Positions 34,245 through 43,171 are shown, counted from the stretch's first letter. The stretch: DNA of 64,000 bases from JAJDXO01 sp965221855 (GCA_965221855.1 CBDCSV010000005.1:1-64000), one strand, 5' to 3'. Notes: a model not told the origin generated them from the sequence alone. Made by a program: numbers and translations.

Positions 34245-35268
34245 GGCGACGGCCCAGGGCCGCTATTCGGTGATCCGCTCGAACCGCGCCAGCCGGGGCG
34301 GCGCGGTCGCCGGCATTCTCCTGCTTCTGTTCCTTGCCGCGGCGCCATGGTGGGCCGATCGGGCGACCATGCGGCTGCTGGTGGAGATCTTCTATATTCT
34401 GGCGCTCGCCCAGATGTGGAACCTGCTCGCCGGGTACGCCGGGCTGGTCTCGGTGGGGCAGCAGGCCTTCGTCGGTCTCGGCGGCTATATGCTGTTCGCC
34501 TTGGCCATATTCACGCCGGTGGGGGCGGTCTGGAGCATCCCGCTCGCCGGTCTCATCGGCGCCGTGGTATCCCTGCCCGTGGCCTTCCTGGTCTTTCGAT
34601 TGCGGGGTCATTACTTCGCCATCGGCACATGGGTGGTGGCCGAAGTATTTCTCCTGGGCTTCGCGCAGATTCAGACCCTCGGCGGCGGATCGGGCATCAG
34701 CCTGCCGGTGAGCGTTGTGCGCGATATCGCCTCGTCGCGCTCGGGCCGGGATGCGGTGATCTACCTCGTCGCCCTGGCGGTGGTGATCTGCATCATCGCC
34801 ATCGTCTACGGGCTGTTGCGGTCGCGCCACGGCCTCGCCTTGACGGCTATCCGGGATTCGGAGGAGGCGTCGTCGAGCTTGGGCGTCGACAATTTCCGCG
34901 CCAAGCTGATGATCTACATCTTCGTCGCCTTCGGGACGACGGCCATCGGCGCGTTGATCTTCCTCACCAAGCTGCGGATCAGCCCCGCGGCGGCCTTCGA
35001 TATCAACTGGACGACGACGGTGATCTTCATCGTCGTTATCGGCGGCATCGGCACCATCGAAGGCCCGATCATCGGCACGCTGATTTTCTTCCTGCTCCGC
35101 GAACCGCTGGCGCAGTTCGGCACGTGGTATCTGATCCTCCTCGGCCTCGTTGCGGTGGTCATCATGCTGAAGGCGCCCCAGGGCATCTGGGGACTGGTCG
35201 CCGAGCGTTGGGACTTGCGATTCTTCCCCGTACAGCGAAGATTGCGCTTTGAACCACCGCCCGACTGA
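34237..35268 (+). CDS. branched-chain amino acid-type ABC transporter permease (LivM-like)
   Basis: 343 residues overlapping the LivH-like gene by 8 bp. The family blocks are NLLAGYAGLVSVGQQAFVGLG, RLRGHYFAIGTWVVAEV, the cytoplasmic coupling loop ALTAIRDSEEASSSLGV and GGIGTIEGPIIGTLIFF. It ends the operon; a binding protein would normally lie next to it, but a DUF3800 gene follows instead. Confidence 0.92.
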   Translation: MTEATAQGRYSVIRSNRASRGGAVAGILLLLFLAAAPWWADRATMRLLVEIFYILALAQMWNLLAGYAGLVSVGQQAFVGLGGYMLFALAIFTPVGAVWSIPLAGLIGAVVSLPVAFLVFRLRGHYFAIGTWVVAEVFLLGFAQIQTLGGGSGISLPVSVVRDIASSRSGRDAVIYLVALAVVICIIAIVYGLLRSRHGLALTAIRDSEEASSSLGVDNFRAKLMIYIFVAFGTTAIGALIFLTKLRISPAAAFDINWTTTVIFIVVIGGIGTIEGPIIGTLIFFLLREPLAQFGTWYLILLGLVAVVIMLKAPQGIWGLVAERWDLRFFPVQRRLRFEPPPD

Positions 35269-35310
35269 AATCGGCTCAGCTGCTTGGGGTATAGATTGCA
35301 ATACTCTAGC

Positions 35311-36216
35311 ATGCCGACTATGGCTTGGTTTCTGTTTATCGACGAGAGCGGTCATGACCGCAAGGCGTCGCCCTACGAGGTGCTGGCGGGAATTGCGGTT
35401 CAAGATCGTGATATTTGGAACCTGATAACGGCGTTGCATGATGCCGAGACCAGAATATTTGGCCGGCGTTATAGTGCCAGCAAGGATGAGTTGAAAGGTA
35501 GAACGCTCCTAAAAAGAAAGGTATTTCAACACCGAGAATTGAATGTCCAAGTACCGGAAAATTCGATCGCCGCGTTTGCGAGGGAAGCGCTGGACAATGG
35601 CGAGGCCGCTGCCATTTACCATCTTAAAGCTCTTGCACTGGCAAAACTCCAATATGTTCAGAAAGTATTGGAAATCTGCGCGTCTTTCAGATGCAAGGCA
35701 TTTGCGTCGATTGTCGAGGTGGATGCGCCGCCAACTTCGTCAGATGGGTTGCGCAAGGACTACGCGTATTTATTTGAGAGATTCTTCTATTTTCTTGAAG
35801 ACGAAAGGCCACGAGAACAGGGCGTAATCGTTTTTGATGAGCTCGAGAAATCCAAGAGCCATATCTTGGTCGAGCAATCGCATCGGTATTTTAAGGAAAG
35901 TGCGACTGGTCGACATCGAGCTAGTTTGATCGTGCCCGAACCATTCTTTGTGCATAGCGATTTAACAACAGGGGTTCAAATCGCCGACCTTATAGCTTAC
36001 TGCGTTTCTTGGGGGTTTCGCACCGGATCAATTACAAAACCTGCGCGACCAGAATTAAAACCATTTGTGGATCAGATTGCCGGACTTAGGTGTCGCACAA
36101 TCCGTGAGCGTCGTGGCAATCCCAATTTCCAGATTTGGAGTTTTGCACACATAACCGATCTCCGAACTCGTCTGGAATTGGAGGATGGCGAGATTGATGA
36201 AATTGAAAGTGAATAA
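35311..36216 (+). CDS. DUF3800 domain-containing protein (second copy in window)
   Basis: 301 residues from ATG 35311 (ATG 35320 or TTG 35284 are alternatives). It begins MPTMAWFLFIDESGHDRKA with the DUF3800 signature; IVFDELEKS and VQIADLIAYCV supply the other conserved acidic residues of the predicted RNase H-like centre. It is only distantly similar to the DUF3800 protein at 13441-14199. GC content is lower than the adjoining transport operon. It sits between that operon and an IS256-type element, which suggests acquisition with mobile DNA. Function unknown. Confidence 0.85.
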   Translation: MPTMAWFLFIDESGHDRKASPYEVLAGIAVQDRDIWNLITALHDAETRIFGRRYSASKDELKGRTLLKRKVFQHRELNVQVPENSIAAFAREALDNGEAAAIYHLKALALAKLQYVQKVLEICASFRCKAFASIVEVDAPPTSSDGLRKDYAYLFERFFYFLEDERPREQGVIVFDELEKSKSHILVEQSHRYFKESATGRHRASLIVPEPFFVHSDLTTGVQIADLIAYCVSWGFRTGSITKPARPELKPFVDQIAGLRCRTIRERRGNPNFQIWSFAHITDLRTRLELEDGEIDEIESE

Positions 36217-36309
36217 TAAAAGAAAAGGCAATGCAGCGCCGAAGCGCCACAAAGCCTCCGACAAAAATATGGTGTTTGCCGGGCTGTTTGTCAAGAATAT
36301 AGCGGCTGC

Positions 36310-37589
36310 GGTGACGTAAAAATTTATGTGTCAGTTGGGAATGGGGTACTCCCTGTGGTTTACGACAACCGCAAGAAGGAGCACCCCGATGCCACAGCAA
36401 GCTGTAACGATTGAGAACCTACCACAAGCCTTTGAGGTGGTGAAGGAGATGCAAGCAGGCGGATTGGACTGGGGCGAGGGTTATCGCCCGCTTGGCCGCC
36501 AGGCGCTGGCCGAGATCATCGAGGGCCGGATGGCCGAGGCGGTGGATCGCTGGCTCGACGGCCTCGATGGCAGCGCTATGCGCGACCGGCGCAACGGCAC
36601 CTACCGGCGCCGCCTGCTCAGCGAGCTCGGCGACATCGAGCTCAACGTGCCGCGCACCCGGCACTTCTGCCCGACCGAGGTTCTGAAGAGCTACGCAAGG
36701 CGCGCTCCAGAGATCGACCGCGCCATCCTGGCCGGCTTCGTGCTGGGGCTCTCGACCCGCAAGGTCGGCGAGGTCCTGCTTGCCCTGCTCGGGCGTCCGG
36801 TCTCGGCCGCGACGGTGAGCCGGGTCGCCAAGACCCTCGATCTGTCGGTCGCCGCATTCCACCGCCGGCCGCTGAAGAACGCCTACAAGGCGCTGATGCT
36901 CGACGGCGTGGTGCTGGCCTGCAAGACCGGCGCCGGCGCGCTCAGGAGGCCGGTCCTGGTGGCGCTGGGCATACGGCACGACGGCAAGAAGGAGATTATC
37001 GACTTCCAACTCGCCGCCAGCGAGAGCGCCGCGGAGTGGGAGCGCTTCCTCACCGCGTTGCACCGCCGCGGCCTCACCGGCGAGGGCCTTGAGATGATCT
37101 GCGTTGATGGCGGCCAAGGCCTGCTCGCCGCCTTGCCGATCGTCTATCACGGCATCCCCGTTCAGAGGTGCTGGGCGCACAAAATCAGGAACATCCTCAA
37201 CAAGGTCCGCGTAGCCGACCAGCAGGCCGTCAAGGCCGACGTCCACGCCGTCATGAATGCCCCCAACCGCCGCAAGGCCGAGACCGCCGCCCGCCGCTTC
37301 GCCGACGCCTGGGAAGATACCTACCCCAAGGCCGTCGCCTGCCTGCGCAACGACCTCGACGACCTGCTCACCTGCTTCCGCTACAAGGACCTCGCCGAGC
37401 GAAAGCAGGTCAGGACCACCAATGCCATCGAACGGAGGTTCCGCGAGGTTCGCAGACGAACCCGGCCCATGGGAACCTTCAAGGATAAAACCTCAATGGA
37501 CCGCATCCTCTTCGCGGTCTTCATTCACGAAAACAAGTCTCAGGGAATCAGTACCCCAGTCTCCCTGACACATAACTCTTGACGTTACC
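36310..37589 (+). mobile_element. IS256-type insertion sequence, complete (1280 bp), copy A
   Basis: The left end GGTGACGTAAAAATTTATGT and the reverse complement of the right end (GGTAACGTCAAGAGTTATGT) form an imperfect terminal inverted repeat extending into TGTCAG. The element is flanked by an 8-bp direct repeat GCGGCTGC at 36302-36309 and 37590-37597, the target duplication expected for IS256. An inverted second copy starts at 62767. Confidence 0.95.
36389..37582 (+). CDS. IS256 family transposase (copy A)
   Basis: 397 residues. DDE enzyme of the mutator-like group: LMLDGVVLACKTG has the first Asp, MICVDGGQGLLAALP the second, and the C-terminal TTNAIERRFREVRRRTRPMG the Glu. It starts MPQQAVTIENLPQAF with AAGAAGGAG upstream. 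It differs from copy B almost only in one central block (about residues 206-337). Confidence 0.95.
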   Translation: MPQQAVTIENLPQAFEVVKEMQAGGLDWGEGYRPLGRQALAEIIEGRMAEAVDRWLDGLDGSAMRDRRNGTYRRRLLSELGDIELNVPRTRHFCPTEVLKSYARRAPEIDRAILAGFVLGLSTRKVGEVLLALLGRPVSAATVSRVAKTLDLSVAAFHRRPLKNAYKALMLDGVVLACKTGAGALRRPVLVALGIRHDGKKEIIDFQLAASESAAEWERFLTALHRRGLTGEGLEMICVDGGQGLLAALPIVYHGIPVQRCWAHKIRNILNKVRVADQQAVKADVHAVMNAPNRRKAETAARRFADAWEDTYPKAVACLRNDLDDLLTCFRYKDLAERKQVRTTNAIERRFREVRRRTRPMGTFKDKTSMDRILFAVFIHENKSQGISTPVSLTHNS

Positions 37590-37738
37590 GCGGCTGCCGA
37601 AAGCTATGGGTGGAATTAACAAATCACTGAGAATTAAGGAACCTTCCCGTCGGCTTGCGTTAGTCCCTCAGTCCGAGATCGTATGCAAGTCACCTCACTA
37701 CCACATTGAATCCTAAGGCCTAAGGCGAATTTCATCTC

Positions 37739-38518
37739 GTGCCGCGCTTTTCGACCAATCTTTCGACCATGTTCACCGAACTGCCGTTTCTCGAGCGGTT
37801 CCGGGCGGCCAGGGACGCCGGCTTCGAAGCGGTCGAGTTTCAGTTCCCCTATGAAACCAGCCTCGATGACTTGAAGGCGGCGATCGACGGCATCGGACTG
37901 CCCGTCGCCGTGTTCAATCACAAGGTCGGGGCGCTGGACCAGGGAGAACCGGGCGCCGCCGCCATGCCCGGCGCGGAGGACACGTTCAAGGCCTATCTCG
38001 AAGAGACCTTCCGGTACGCGGACGCGCTGCGGCCCATGAACGTCAACGTATTGGCCGGGTGGCCCTCCATGGAGGAATTCACGCGGGACGCCTGTCTGGA
38101 AACTCTTGCCGGAAACCTCAATCTGGCGGCGGACGCCATGAGCGGGATCGGGGTGCGGATTATCACGGAGGCGGTGAACACCGCCGACCGGCCGGGCTTT
38201 CTGCTGCATTCCACCGAGCAGGCGGTGGGTCTGATCAAGGCGGCGGGGCACGCCAATCTCGGCATCGAGCACGACCTCTACCATATGCAGATAATGGAGG
38301 GCGATCTGGTCCGGACGGTCGAGGAGAACCTGGAACATATCGGCCATATCCAGTTCGCCGACACGCCGGGCCGCCACGAGCCCGGCACCGGCGAGATCAA
38401 CTATCCCTACGTCTTCGAGGCCATGGACCGGGCCGGCTGGAAAGGATTCCTGGGCGCCGAGTACCACCCCAGGACGACCACCGATGCCTCCCTCGGCTGG
38501 CTCCAGCCGTATCTCTAG
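37739..38518 (+). CDS. hydroxypyruvate isomerase family protein
   Basis: 259-residue TIM-barrel protein of the Hyi group, from GTG 37739. Blocks: MPRFSTNLSTMFTELPFLER, GFEAVEFQFPYE, the metal-ligand Glu in RIITEAVNTADRPG, HDLYHMQIMEGDLV and IQFADTPGRHEPGTGEINY. These match the xylose-isomerase-like sugar isomerase family; interconversion of hydroxypyruvate and tartronate semialdehyde is likely but paralogues act on other hydroxy-keto acids. It lies 149 bp after the IS256 end and 13 bp before purC. Confidence 0.88.
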   Translation: MPRFSTNLSTMFTELPFLERFRAARDAGFEAVEFQFPYETSLDDLKAAIDGIGLPVAVFNHKVGALDQGEPGAAAMPGAEDTFKAYLEETFRYADALRPMNVNVLAGWPSMEEFTRDACLETLAGNLNLAADAMSGIGVRIITEAVNTADRPGFLLHSTEQAVGLIKAAGHANLGIEHDLYHMQIMEGDLVRTVEENLEHIGHIQFADTPGRHEPGTGEINYPYVFEAMDRAGWKGFLGAEYHPRTTTDASLGWLQPYL

Positions 38519-38531
38519 CCCCTGACCGAGC

Positions 38532-39509
38532 ATGACCGACGCAGAGACCTTCATCGCCAACTGCCTCACCGAGGCGGAGTTTCCGGAGCTCCCGAATTTC
38601 CATCGGGGCAAGGTGCGGGACACCTACGCGCTCGATGACGGGCGGAGCGTGTTCATCACCACCGACCGGCAATCGGCCTTCGACCGGGTGCTGGCCGCGG
38701 TTCCTTTCAAGGGACAGGTTCTCAATCAGACCGCCCGGTTCTGGTTTGACCGGACCCGCGACATTTGCCCCAACCACGTGATCGACGATCCCGATCCCAA
38801 CGTCGCCATTGTCAGGCGGCTGGAGATGCTGCCGGTGGAGATGGTGGTCCGGTCCTATCTCACCGGTTCCACCGATACGGCCATCTGGCCCATGTATGAG
38901 CGGGGCGGGCGGGTGCTCTACGGACACCCTTTCCCCGACGGCATGAAGAAGAACCAGCGGCTCGACGAGACCATCCTGACTCCGACCACCAAGGGGGCGG
39001 CGGGGGCGCACGACGTTCCGGTCACGCCGGCGGACGCGGTGGCGCGGGGGCTTGTGTCCCAAGCCCAGTGGGACGAACTGGCGGACAAGAGCCTGGCCCT
39101 GTTTGCCCGCGGTCGGGAGATCGCCGCCCGGAACGGCCTCATCCTCGTCGACACCAAGTATGAGTTCGGCGTCGACGGGAACGACGCCATCACGTTGGCC
39201 GACGAGGTTCACACGCCGGATTCCAGCCGCTATTGGATTGCGGAGACCTACGAAAGCCGGTTCGCGGCCGGGGAGAACCCGGACAGTCTGGACAAGGAAT
39301 TCCTCCGGTTGTGGGTGTCGGAGCGGTGCGATCCCTATTCGGAACCGATCCCGGAAATCCCGGCGGAAACCCTGATGGAGTTCTCCGGCCGTTACATCGC
39401 CCTCTACGAGCGCGTCACCGGCCGCGCGTTCGAGCGGCCAGGCGCCGATCAACCGGTCAAGGAACGGATCCGGACCGCCCTTGCGCGAGCGCTGCCCGAA
39501 TACTTTTGA
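38532..39509 (+). CDS. purC: phosphoribosylaminoimidazole-succinocarboxamide synthase, long form
   Basis: 325 residues; joins aspartate to CAIR in purine synthesis. Blocks: HRGKVRDTYALDDG, ITTDRQSAFDRVL, VEMVVRSYLTGST, LVDTKYEFGVDG and DEVHTPDSSRYW. It is clearly longer than the about 240-residue form usual in alphaproteobacteria and resembles the longer eukaryote-like type. It may be a second purC, since it sits outside a pur cluster; the rest of the genome is needed to tell. Confidence 0.93.
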   Translation: MTDAETFIANCLTEAEFPELPNFHRGKVRDTYALDDGRSVFITTDRQSAFDRVLAAVPFKGQVLNQTARFWFDRTRDICPNHVIDDPDPNVAIVRRLEMLPVEMVVRSYLTGSTDTAIWPMYERGGRVLYGHPFPDGMKKNQRLDETILTPTTKGAAGAHDVPVTPADAVARGLVSQAQWDELADKSLALFARGREIAARNGLILVDTKYEFGVDGNDAITLADEVHTPDSSRYWIAETYESRFAAGENPDSLDKEFLRLWVSERCDPYSEPIPEIPAETLMEFSGRYIALYERVTGRAFERPGADQPVKERIRTALARALPEYF

Positions 39510-39602
39510 AGCGGCCGGCGACCGATTGCCGGACAGGGGCGGGACGGTGTTCGCCGTCGCCTCGCCGACCGCCTAGACTGCCCGCAACTTCGAGGGGGAA
39601 CG

Positions 39603-40844
39603 ATGGCCGGACCAGAGGCGCTCGGCGGCATCAGCCGGGCCATGTCCAACGTCAATTTCCGGCGCTACTGGTACGGCATGTCGGTCATTACGGTGTGCTT
39701 CTGGGCCTACCGGACGGCGCTCGGCTGGCTGACCTGGCAGCTGACGGAAGATCCGAAATGGCTCGGCTTCGTCGTCTTCACCGAGATGGTGCCGATGATC
39801 CTCCTGGGGCCCATCGCCGGCGCGGTGGTCGACAAGTACGGCTCGCTGCGTATCGGCCGCCTCGCTCAAATGGCGATGGCGCTCGTTATCGCCTTGATTG
39901 CCGTTGCGACCCTCGGCGGCATCATGACGCCCCACCTGCTGTTGGTTTTCTCGTTCGCGCAAGGGTGCGTAAACGGATTTTCCAACCCCGCGCACCTGGC
40001 GCTGGTGGCCAAGGTCGTCCCCCGCGACCATATCTCTCCCGCCGTCGCCTTGCAGTCGGGATCCGTTCAGACCGGCCGATTTATCGGGCCCGCCATCACC
40101 GGACCGCTATTGGTGGCGTATTCTCCGGGCGTCGTCTTCGCGTTGATCACCGTCGGCTTCATCTATTTCATCCTCATGCTGTATCTGGTCCGGACCATCG
40201 AGCCGGAGGAACGTCAGGAATCGTCCCAAGGCATCCTTGCGGACTTCAAGGACGGCCTCGAATACGCGGCGGGCAATCTGCATATTCGTACCTTCATCCT
40301 GTTCTCCGCGGCCATGGGAATTTGCCTGCGTTCGGCGCCCGAACTCATGCCGGCGTTCGCCGTCGACATTTTCGGGCGCGGCGAAAGCGGCCTCGCCTGG
40401 CTGCTGGCGGCGTTCGGCCTGGGCGCGGTTTTTTCGTCCCTTTGGCTGGCGGTCAGGGGCCGGGCCACCGGGCTCGCCAGGGTATTTGCCGTCAATCTAT
40501 GCATCGGCGCGCTGGCGCTGATCGCCTTCGGCCTGACGGCGAATTTCTGGATTGCGCTGGCCCTGGTCGTGGTAACCGGGTTCGGCACCAACACCGTGTC
40601 GGTCGCGGGGCAGATCATTGTCCAGAGTGTCGTCGCCCCTCACATGAGGGCCAGGGTCATGGGCCTCATGGGGACGACCTTCCGCGCATTTCCGGCACTG
40701 GGGGCTTTGTTTCTCGGGCTCGGCGCCTCGGCCTTCGGGCTGTCCGCGCCCATCATCGCCGCGGCGATGCTTGCCCTTGCCGCCTGGGCGTACTTCCTAT
40801 GGCTCAACCGTCACGGCGCCCTGCGCCGGCGGCGTGACGGCTAA
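39603..40844 (+). CDS. MFS transporter
   Basis: 413 residues with about 12 hydrophobic helices. It begins with ARG/ASN-containing SRAMSNVNFRRYWYGMSV, typical of the MFS_3 (enterobactin-exporter-like) group. The cytoplasmic loop between helices 2 and 3, VDKYGSLRIGRLAQ, matches the MFS G-x-x-x-D-R/K-x-G-R-R/K motif. FSNPAHLALVAKVVPRDHI is a family loop. Likely an exporter; substrate unknown. Its 3' end overlaps the convergent Fe-S protein gene by 4 bp. Confidence 0.9.
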   Translation: MAGPEALGGISRAMSNVNFRRYWYGMSVITVCFWAYRTALGWLTWQLTEDPKWLGFVVFTEMVPMILLGPIAGAVVDKYGSLRIGRLAQMAMALVIALIAVATLGGIMTPHLLLVFSFAQGCVNGFSNPAHLALVAKVVPRDHISPAVALQSGSVQTGRFIGPAITGPLLVAYSPGVVFALITVGFIYFILMLYLVRTIEPEERQESSQGILADFKDGLEYAAGNLHIRTFILFSAAMGICLRSAPELMPAFAVDIFGRGESGLAWLLAAFGLGAVFSSLWLAVRGRATGLARVFAVNLCIGALALIAFGLTANFWIALALVVVTGFGTNTVSVAGQIIVQSVVAPHMRARVMGLMGTTFRAFPALGALFLGLGASAFGLSAPIIAAAMLALAAWAYFLWLNRHGALRRRRDG

Positions 40845-41824
40845 TTTTTGTCCGCGTCCCCGAGAATCCGTTCCTCGTCTTCGATGAACCAGGCCGGGGT
40901 CCGGTAGCCGGCCCGCTTCCGTTTCTTCATCAGCGTCTTGTAGATTCCGGCGCGTTCCGGGTCCTTGTTCGCTCTATGCTGATAGGGGCAGACGTCGACG
41001 CAAATGTGGCAGTATTCGTCCCGGAACCGGGATGCCTCATAGCAGGCCGGGATATCCACCAGCCATCGCTTCACCCCTTCGGTAACGACGAAATCGCCGC
41101 TGGGCTTGATGGCGCCAGGCGGGCAATTCCGCTCGCAAATCCGGCAGTTTTCGCACGTGGCCTGAACGCCGAAGATATTGGGCGTTCCGGTGACCACCGG
41201 CGCATCGGTAATGACGAAACCGGGCCGGAAGCTGGGACCGAGTTCGGGATGGATAAGGTTGCCGTGCTTGCCGAGCTCGCCGAGGCCGCTGTCGTAGAGC
41301 GCCGGGATGGCCTGGATTTCTCCCGTCCCGTTGTGTTCGGCGAGCGCCGCGAAGCCGAGACCGCGAATATATTCGGCGAGTTCGGTGGAGATACGGGCGC
41401 ACTCCACATATACCCGGTAGGCTTCCATCTCCACGGCGAGCGCGCCTTCGAGGACGCGGGCATAATTCTCGCCGACAATGATCGAGACGATGTAGGGCTG
41501 ATCGAAGGCGCTATCGTGGTTGATCATGTGCGGCTTGAGCAGCGCGAAACCGACGTCGTCGCCGCCGAGCTCCAGCGCCTTGGCGCGGATCAGGGCGGTG
41601 AGGCGCGCCGGGTCTTCACCTTCCGGTTTGTCCGGGTTGACCGGGCCGTTCCGCCGCGGGGTGTCGGATTCCCAGTCCCGGATAAAGTCGAAAACATCGA
41701 ACTTGTCCGACTTCGGGCCGTCCTTGCGGAACAGGGGAACCTCATCGAGGCCTTTTTGCTCCCGGATTTCCTGAACCAGCGTGTCCCGGGGATCGCCGCG
41801 GCGGTATGGAGAGGTGCCCTGCAT
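40841..41824 (-). CDS. reductive dehalogenase-like Fe-S protein, single-module
   Basis: 327 residues. It carries two [4Fe-4S] motifs: C224-x2-C227-x2-C230-x3-C234-P and C261-x10-C272-x2-C275-x3-C279-P. The preceding about 130 residues align with the corrinoid-binding module of reductive dehalogenases. Tyr139 corresponds to the catalytic Tyr of the large RdhA at 43209, but the catalytic Lys position is Arg200. There is no Tat signal, so it is cytoplasmic. QueG-type epoxyqueuosine reductases also share this fold. Function unknown; it is in an operon with the D-threonine-aldolase-like gene (7 bp apart) and divergent from the large RdhA. Confidence 0.8.
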   Translation of the reverse strand: MQGTSPYRRGDPRDTLVQEIREQKGLDEVPLFRKDGPKSDKFDVFDFIRDWESDTPRRNGPVNPDKPEGEDPARLTALIRAKALELGGDDVGFALLKPHMINHDSAFDQPYIVSIIVGENYARVLEGALAVEMEAYRVYVECARISTELAEYIRGLGFAALAEHNGTGEIQAIPALYDSGLGELGKHGNLIHPELGPSFRPGFVITDAPVVTGTPNIFGVQATCENCRICERNCPPGAIKPSGDFVVTEGVKRWLVDIPACYEASRFRDEYCHICVDVCPYQHRANKDPERAGIYKTLMKKRKRAGYRTPAWFIEDEERILGDADKN

Positions 41825-41831
41825 GAACCCG

Positions 41832-42992
41832 CTACAAAACGCCCCGGGCGTCCACCGGCCAGATATCGACCAGCGTATCGCCGTCGACGACGTGATAGTA
41901 GTTGTGGAGATTGACCGTCGGGTCGCAGTGGGGAGTGATCAGCAGGATCGCCTCGCCGAGACCGGGCTTCTCGTTGGCGCCCTCGGGGAGAATGACCTTG
42001 CCGTGTTCGTCTCCGAACCGGTCGAACCCGGCGCCCTCGATACTTGTCGCGGCGACCTGGGGCTTGGGACCGTCGGTGGCGAAGCACTTGAAGCCGCCGT
42101 CGATGGTGACGAAGCCCTCGGCGTTGTTGCTCACCACCGAGCACTGGACGAACAGCGCGGTCTCGAAGGGAGGCTCGCCGGTCCCGCCGAATTCGACCGC
42201 GTTGTACTCCACATCCATGAAGATGTAGGAGCCCGCCTGGTGTTCGGTGAACAGGCCTGCCTCGCGGTCGATCCCATGGGTGCCGGTGCCGCCGCCCGAG
42301 ACGATTTCCGGCGCCAGACCGGCATCGCTCAACGCCTCGACCACATCGCGCAGGTGATCGAGGTGGGCCCCGTACACTTCCGTCCGCTCGCCGAGGTGCT
42401 CGATGTGCTGAACCATTCCGGAATACCCCTGGATTCCCCTGTAGGTGAGATGTTCCGCATCCGATACGGCCCGGGCCAGGCGCACCGCGCATGCCACCGT
42501 CCCGACGCCGGTTCGCGCCATGCCCACATCGATGTCGACCAGCACGTTCAAGGAATCACCGCTCGCCTTGGCGGCCTCGTCGAGTTGCGCCAGATTCTGT
42601 TGATTGTCCACCACCACCATCAGCCCCTCGGCTTCGGCGTTGAGTGCCGCGAGCCGGCGCAGCTTGCCGTCGCCGACCACGGGCGAGGAGAGGTGGACGC
42701 CGGGAATATCGCGGGCCGCCATGGCTTCGGCCTCGCGGAGCGTGGCGCAGCAGATTCCCAAGGCGCCGGCATCGATCTGCTTGCGGGCTATGGCCGCGGA
42801 TTTATGCGTCTTGGCGTGGGGCCGGAGATCGAGGCCGATCGCCGCATGATCCCGGGCCATTTTGGCGATGTTGCGTTCGAGCGCGCCCAGCTCGATGATC
42901 AGCGCCGGCGTCGCGAGCCGATGGCGCGAGCCGGGCCGGCCAATGAGGGCTTGGTTGGGTCCGAGGTCGGAAGATTGGCTCATCTGCGCCAT
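41832..42992 (-). CDS. D-threonine aldolase/D-serine dehydratase-like PLP enzyme
   Basis: 386 residues from ATG 42992 (ATG 42983 also possible; a longer in-frame extension to 43118 looks non-coding). The fold is an alanine-racemase-like barrel. The PLP lysine is in DLRPHAKTHKS. GGGTGTHGI is the phosphate loop, and the C-terminal metal site is TPHCDPTVN: His-x-Asp, as in D-threonine aldolases. It probably splits a beta-hydroxy-D-amino acid. It precedes the single-module reductive dehalogenase-like gene in the same operon. Confidence 0.87.
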   Translation of the reverse strand: MAQMSQSSDLGPNQALIGRPGSRHRLATPALIIELGALERNIAKMARDHAAIGLDLRPHAKTHKSAAIARKQIDAGALGICCATLREAEAMAARDIPGVHLSSPVVGDGKLRRLAALNAEAEGLMVVVDNQQNLAQLDEAAKASGDSLNVLVDIDVGMARTGVGTVACAVRLARAVSDAEHLTYRGIQGYSGMVQHIEHLGERTEVYGAHLDHLRDVVEALSDAGLAPEIVSGGGTGTHGIDREAGLFTEHQAGSYIFMDVEYNAVEFGGTGEPPFETALFVQCSVVSNNAEGFVTIDGGFKCFATDGPKPQVAATSIEGAGFDRFGDEHGKVILPEGANEKPGLGEAILLITPHCDPTVNLHNYYHVVDGDTLVDIWPVDARGVL

Positions 42993-43118
42993 CCGCGGCT
43001 GCCGAGGTTGAACTAGGTCATAGCACGGGCGCCGGATCAAGCAATGTCCCTGCCCATCAACGCCAAACCGGCGACTTTCCACCAGTCGGACTCGCCGCAA
43101 TCCGTTCAAACGCCGCAA

Positions 43119-43146
43119 TTGCGTCTATGGTATCATCGTGCATAAT
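43119..43146 (+). promoter_or_regulatory. candidate promoter of the reductive dehalogenase gene
   Basis: CATAAT at 43141-43146 (5/6 to TATAAT) is preceded after 16 bp by TTGCGT at 43119-43124 (3/6). Transcription would start near 43153, at the left edge of a palindrome. Confidence 0.4.
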
Positions 43147-43154
43147 CGGCACAT

Positions 43155-43171
43155 TGTTCGATATCCGAACA
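43155..43171. promoter_or_regulatory. palindromic candidate operator upstream of the reductive dehalogenase
   Basis: TGTTCG-ATATC-CGAACA is a perfect 6-bp inverted repeat with 5-bp spacer, extending to eight-base arms with one mismatch (ATTGTTCG / CGAACATT). It lies 37 bp before the start codon and just downstream of the candidate promoter, a classic position for a repressor. No regulator gene is adjacent. Confidence 0.5.
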
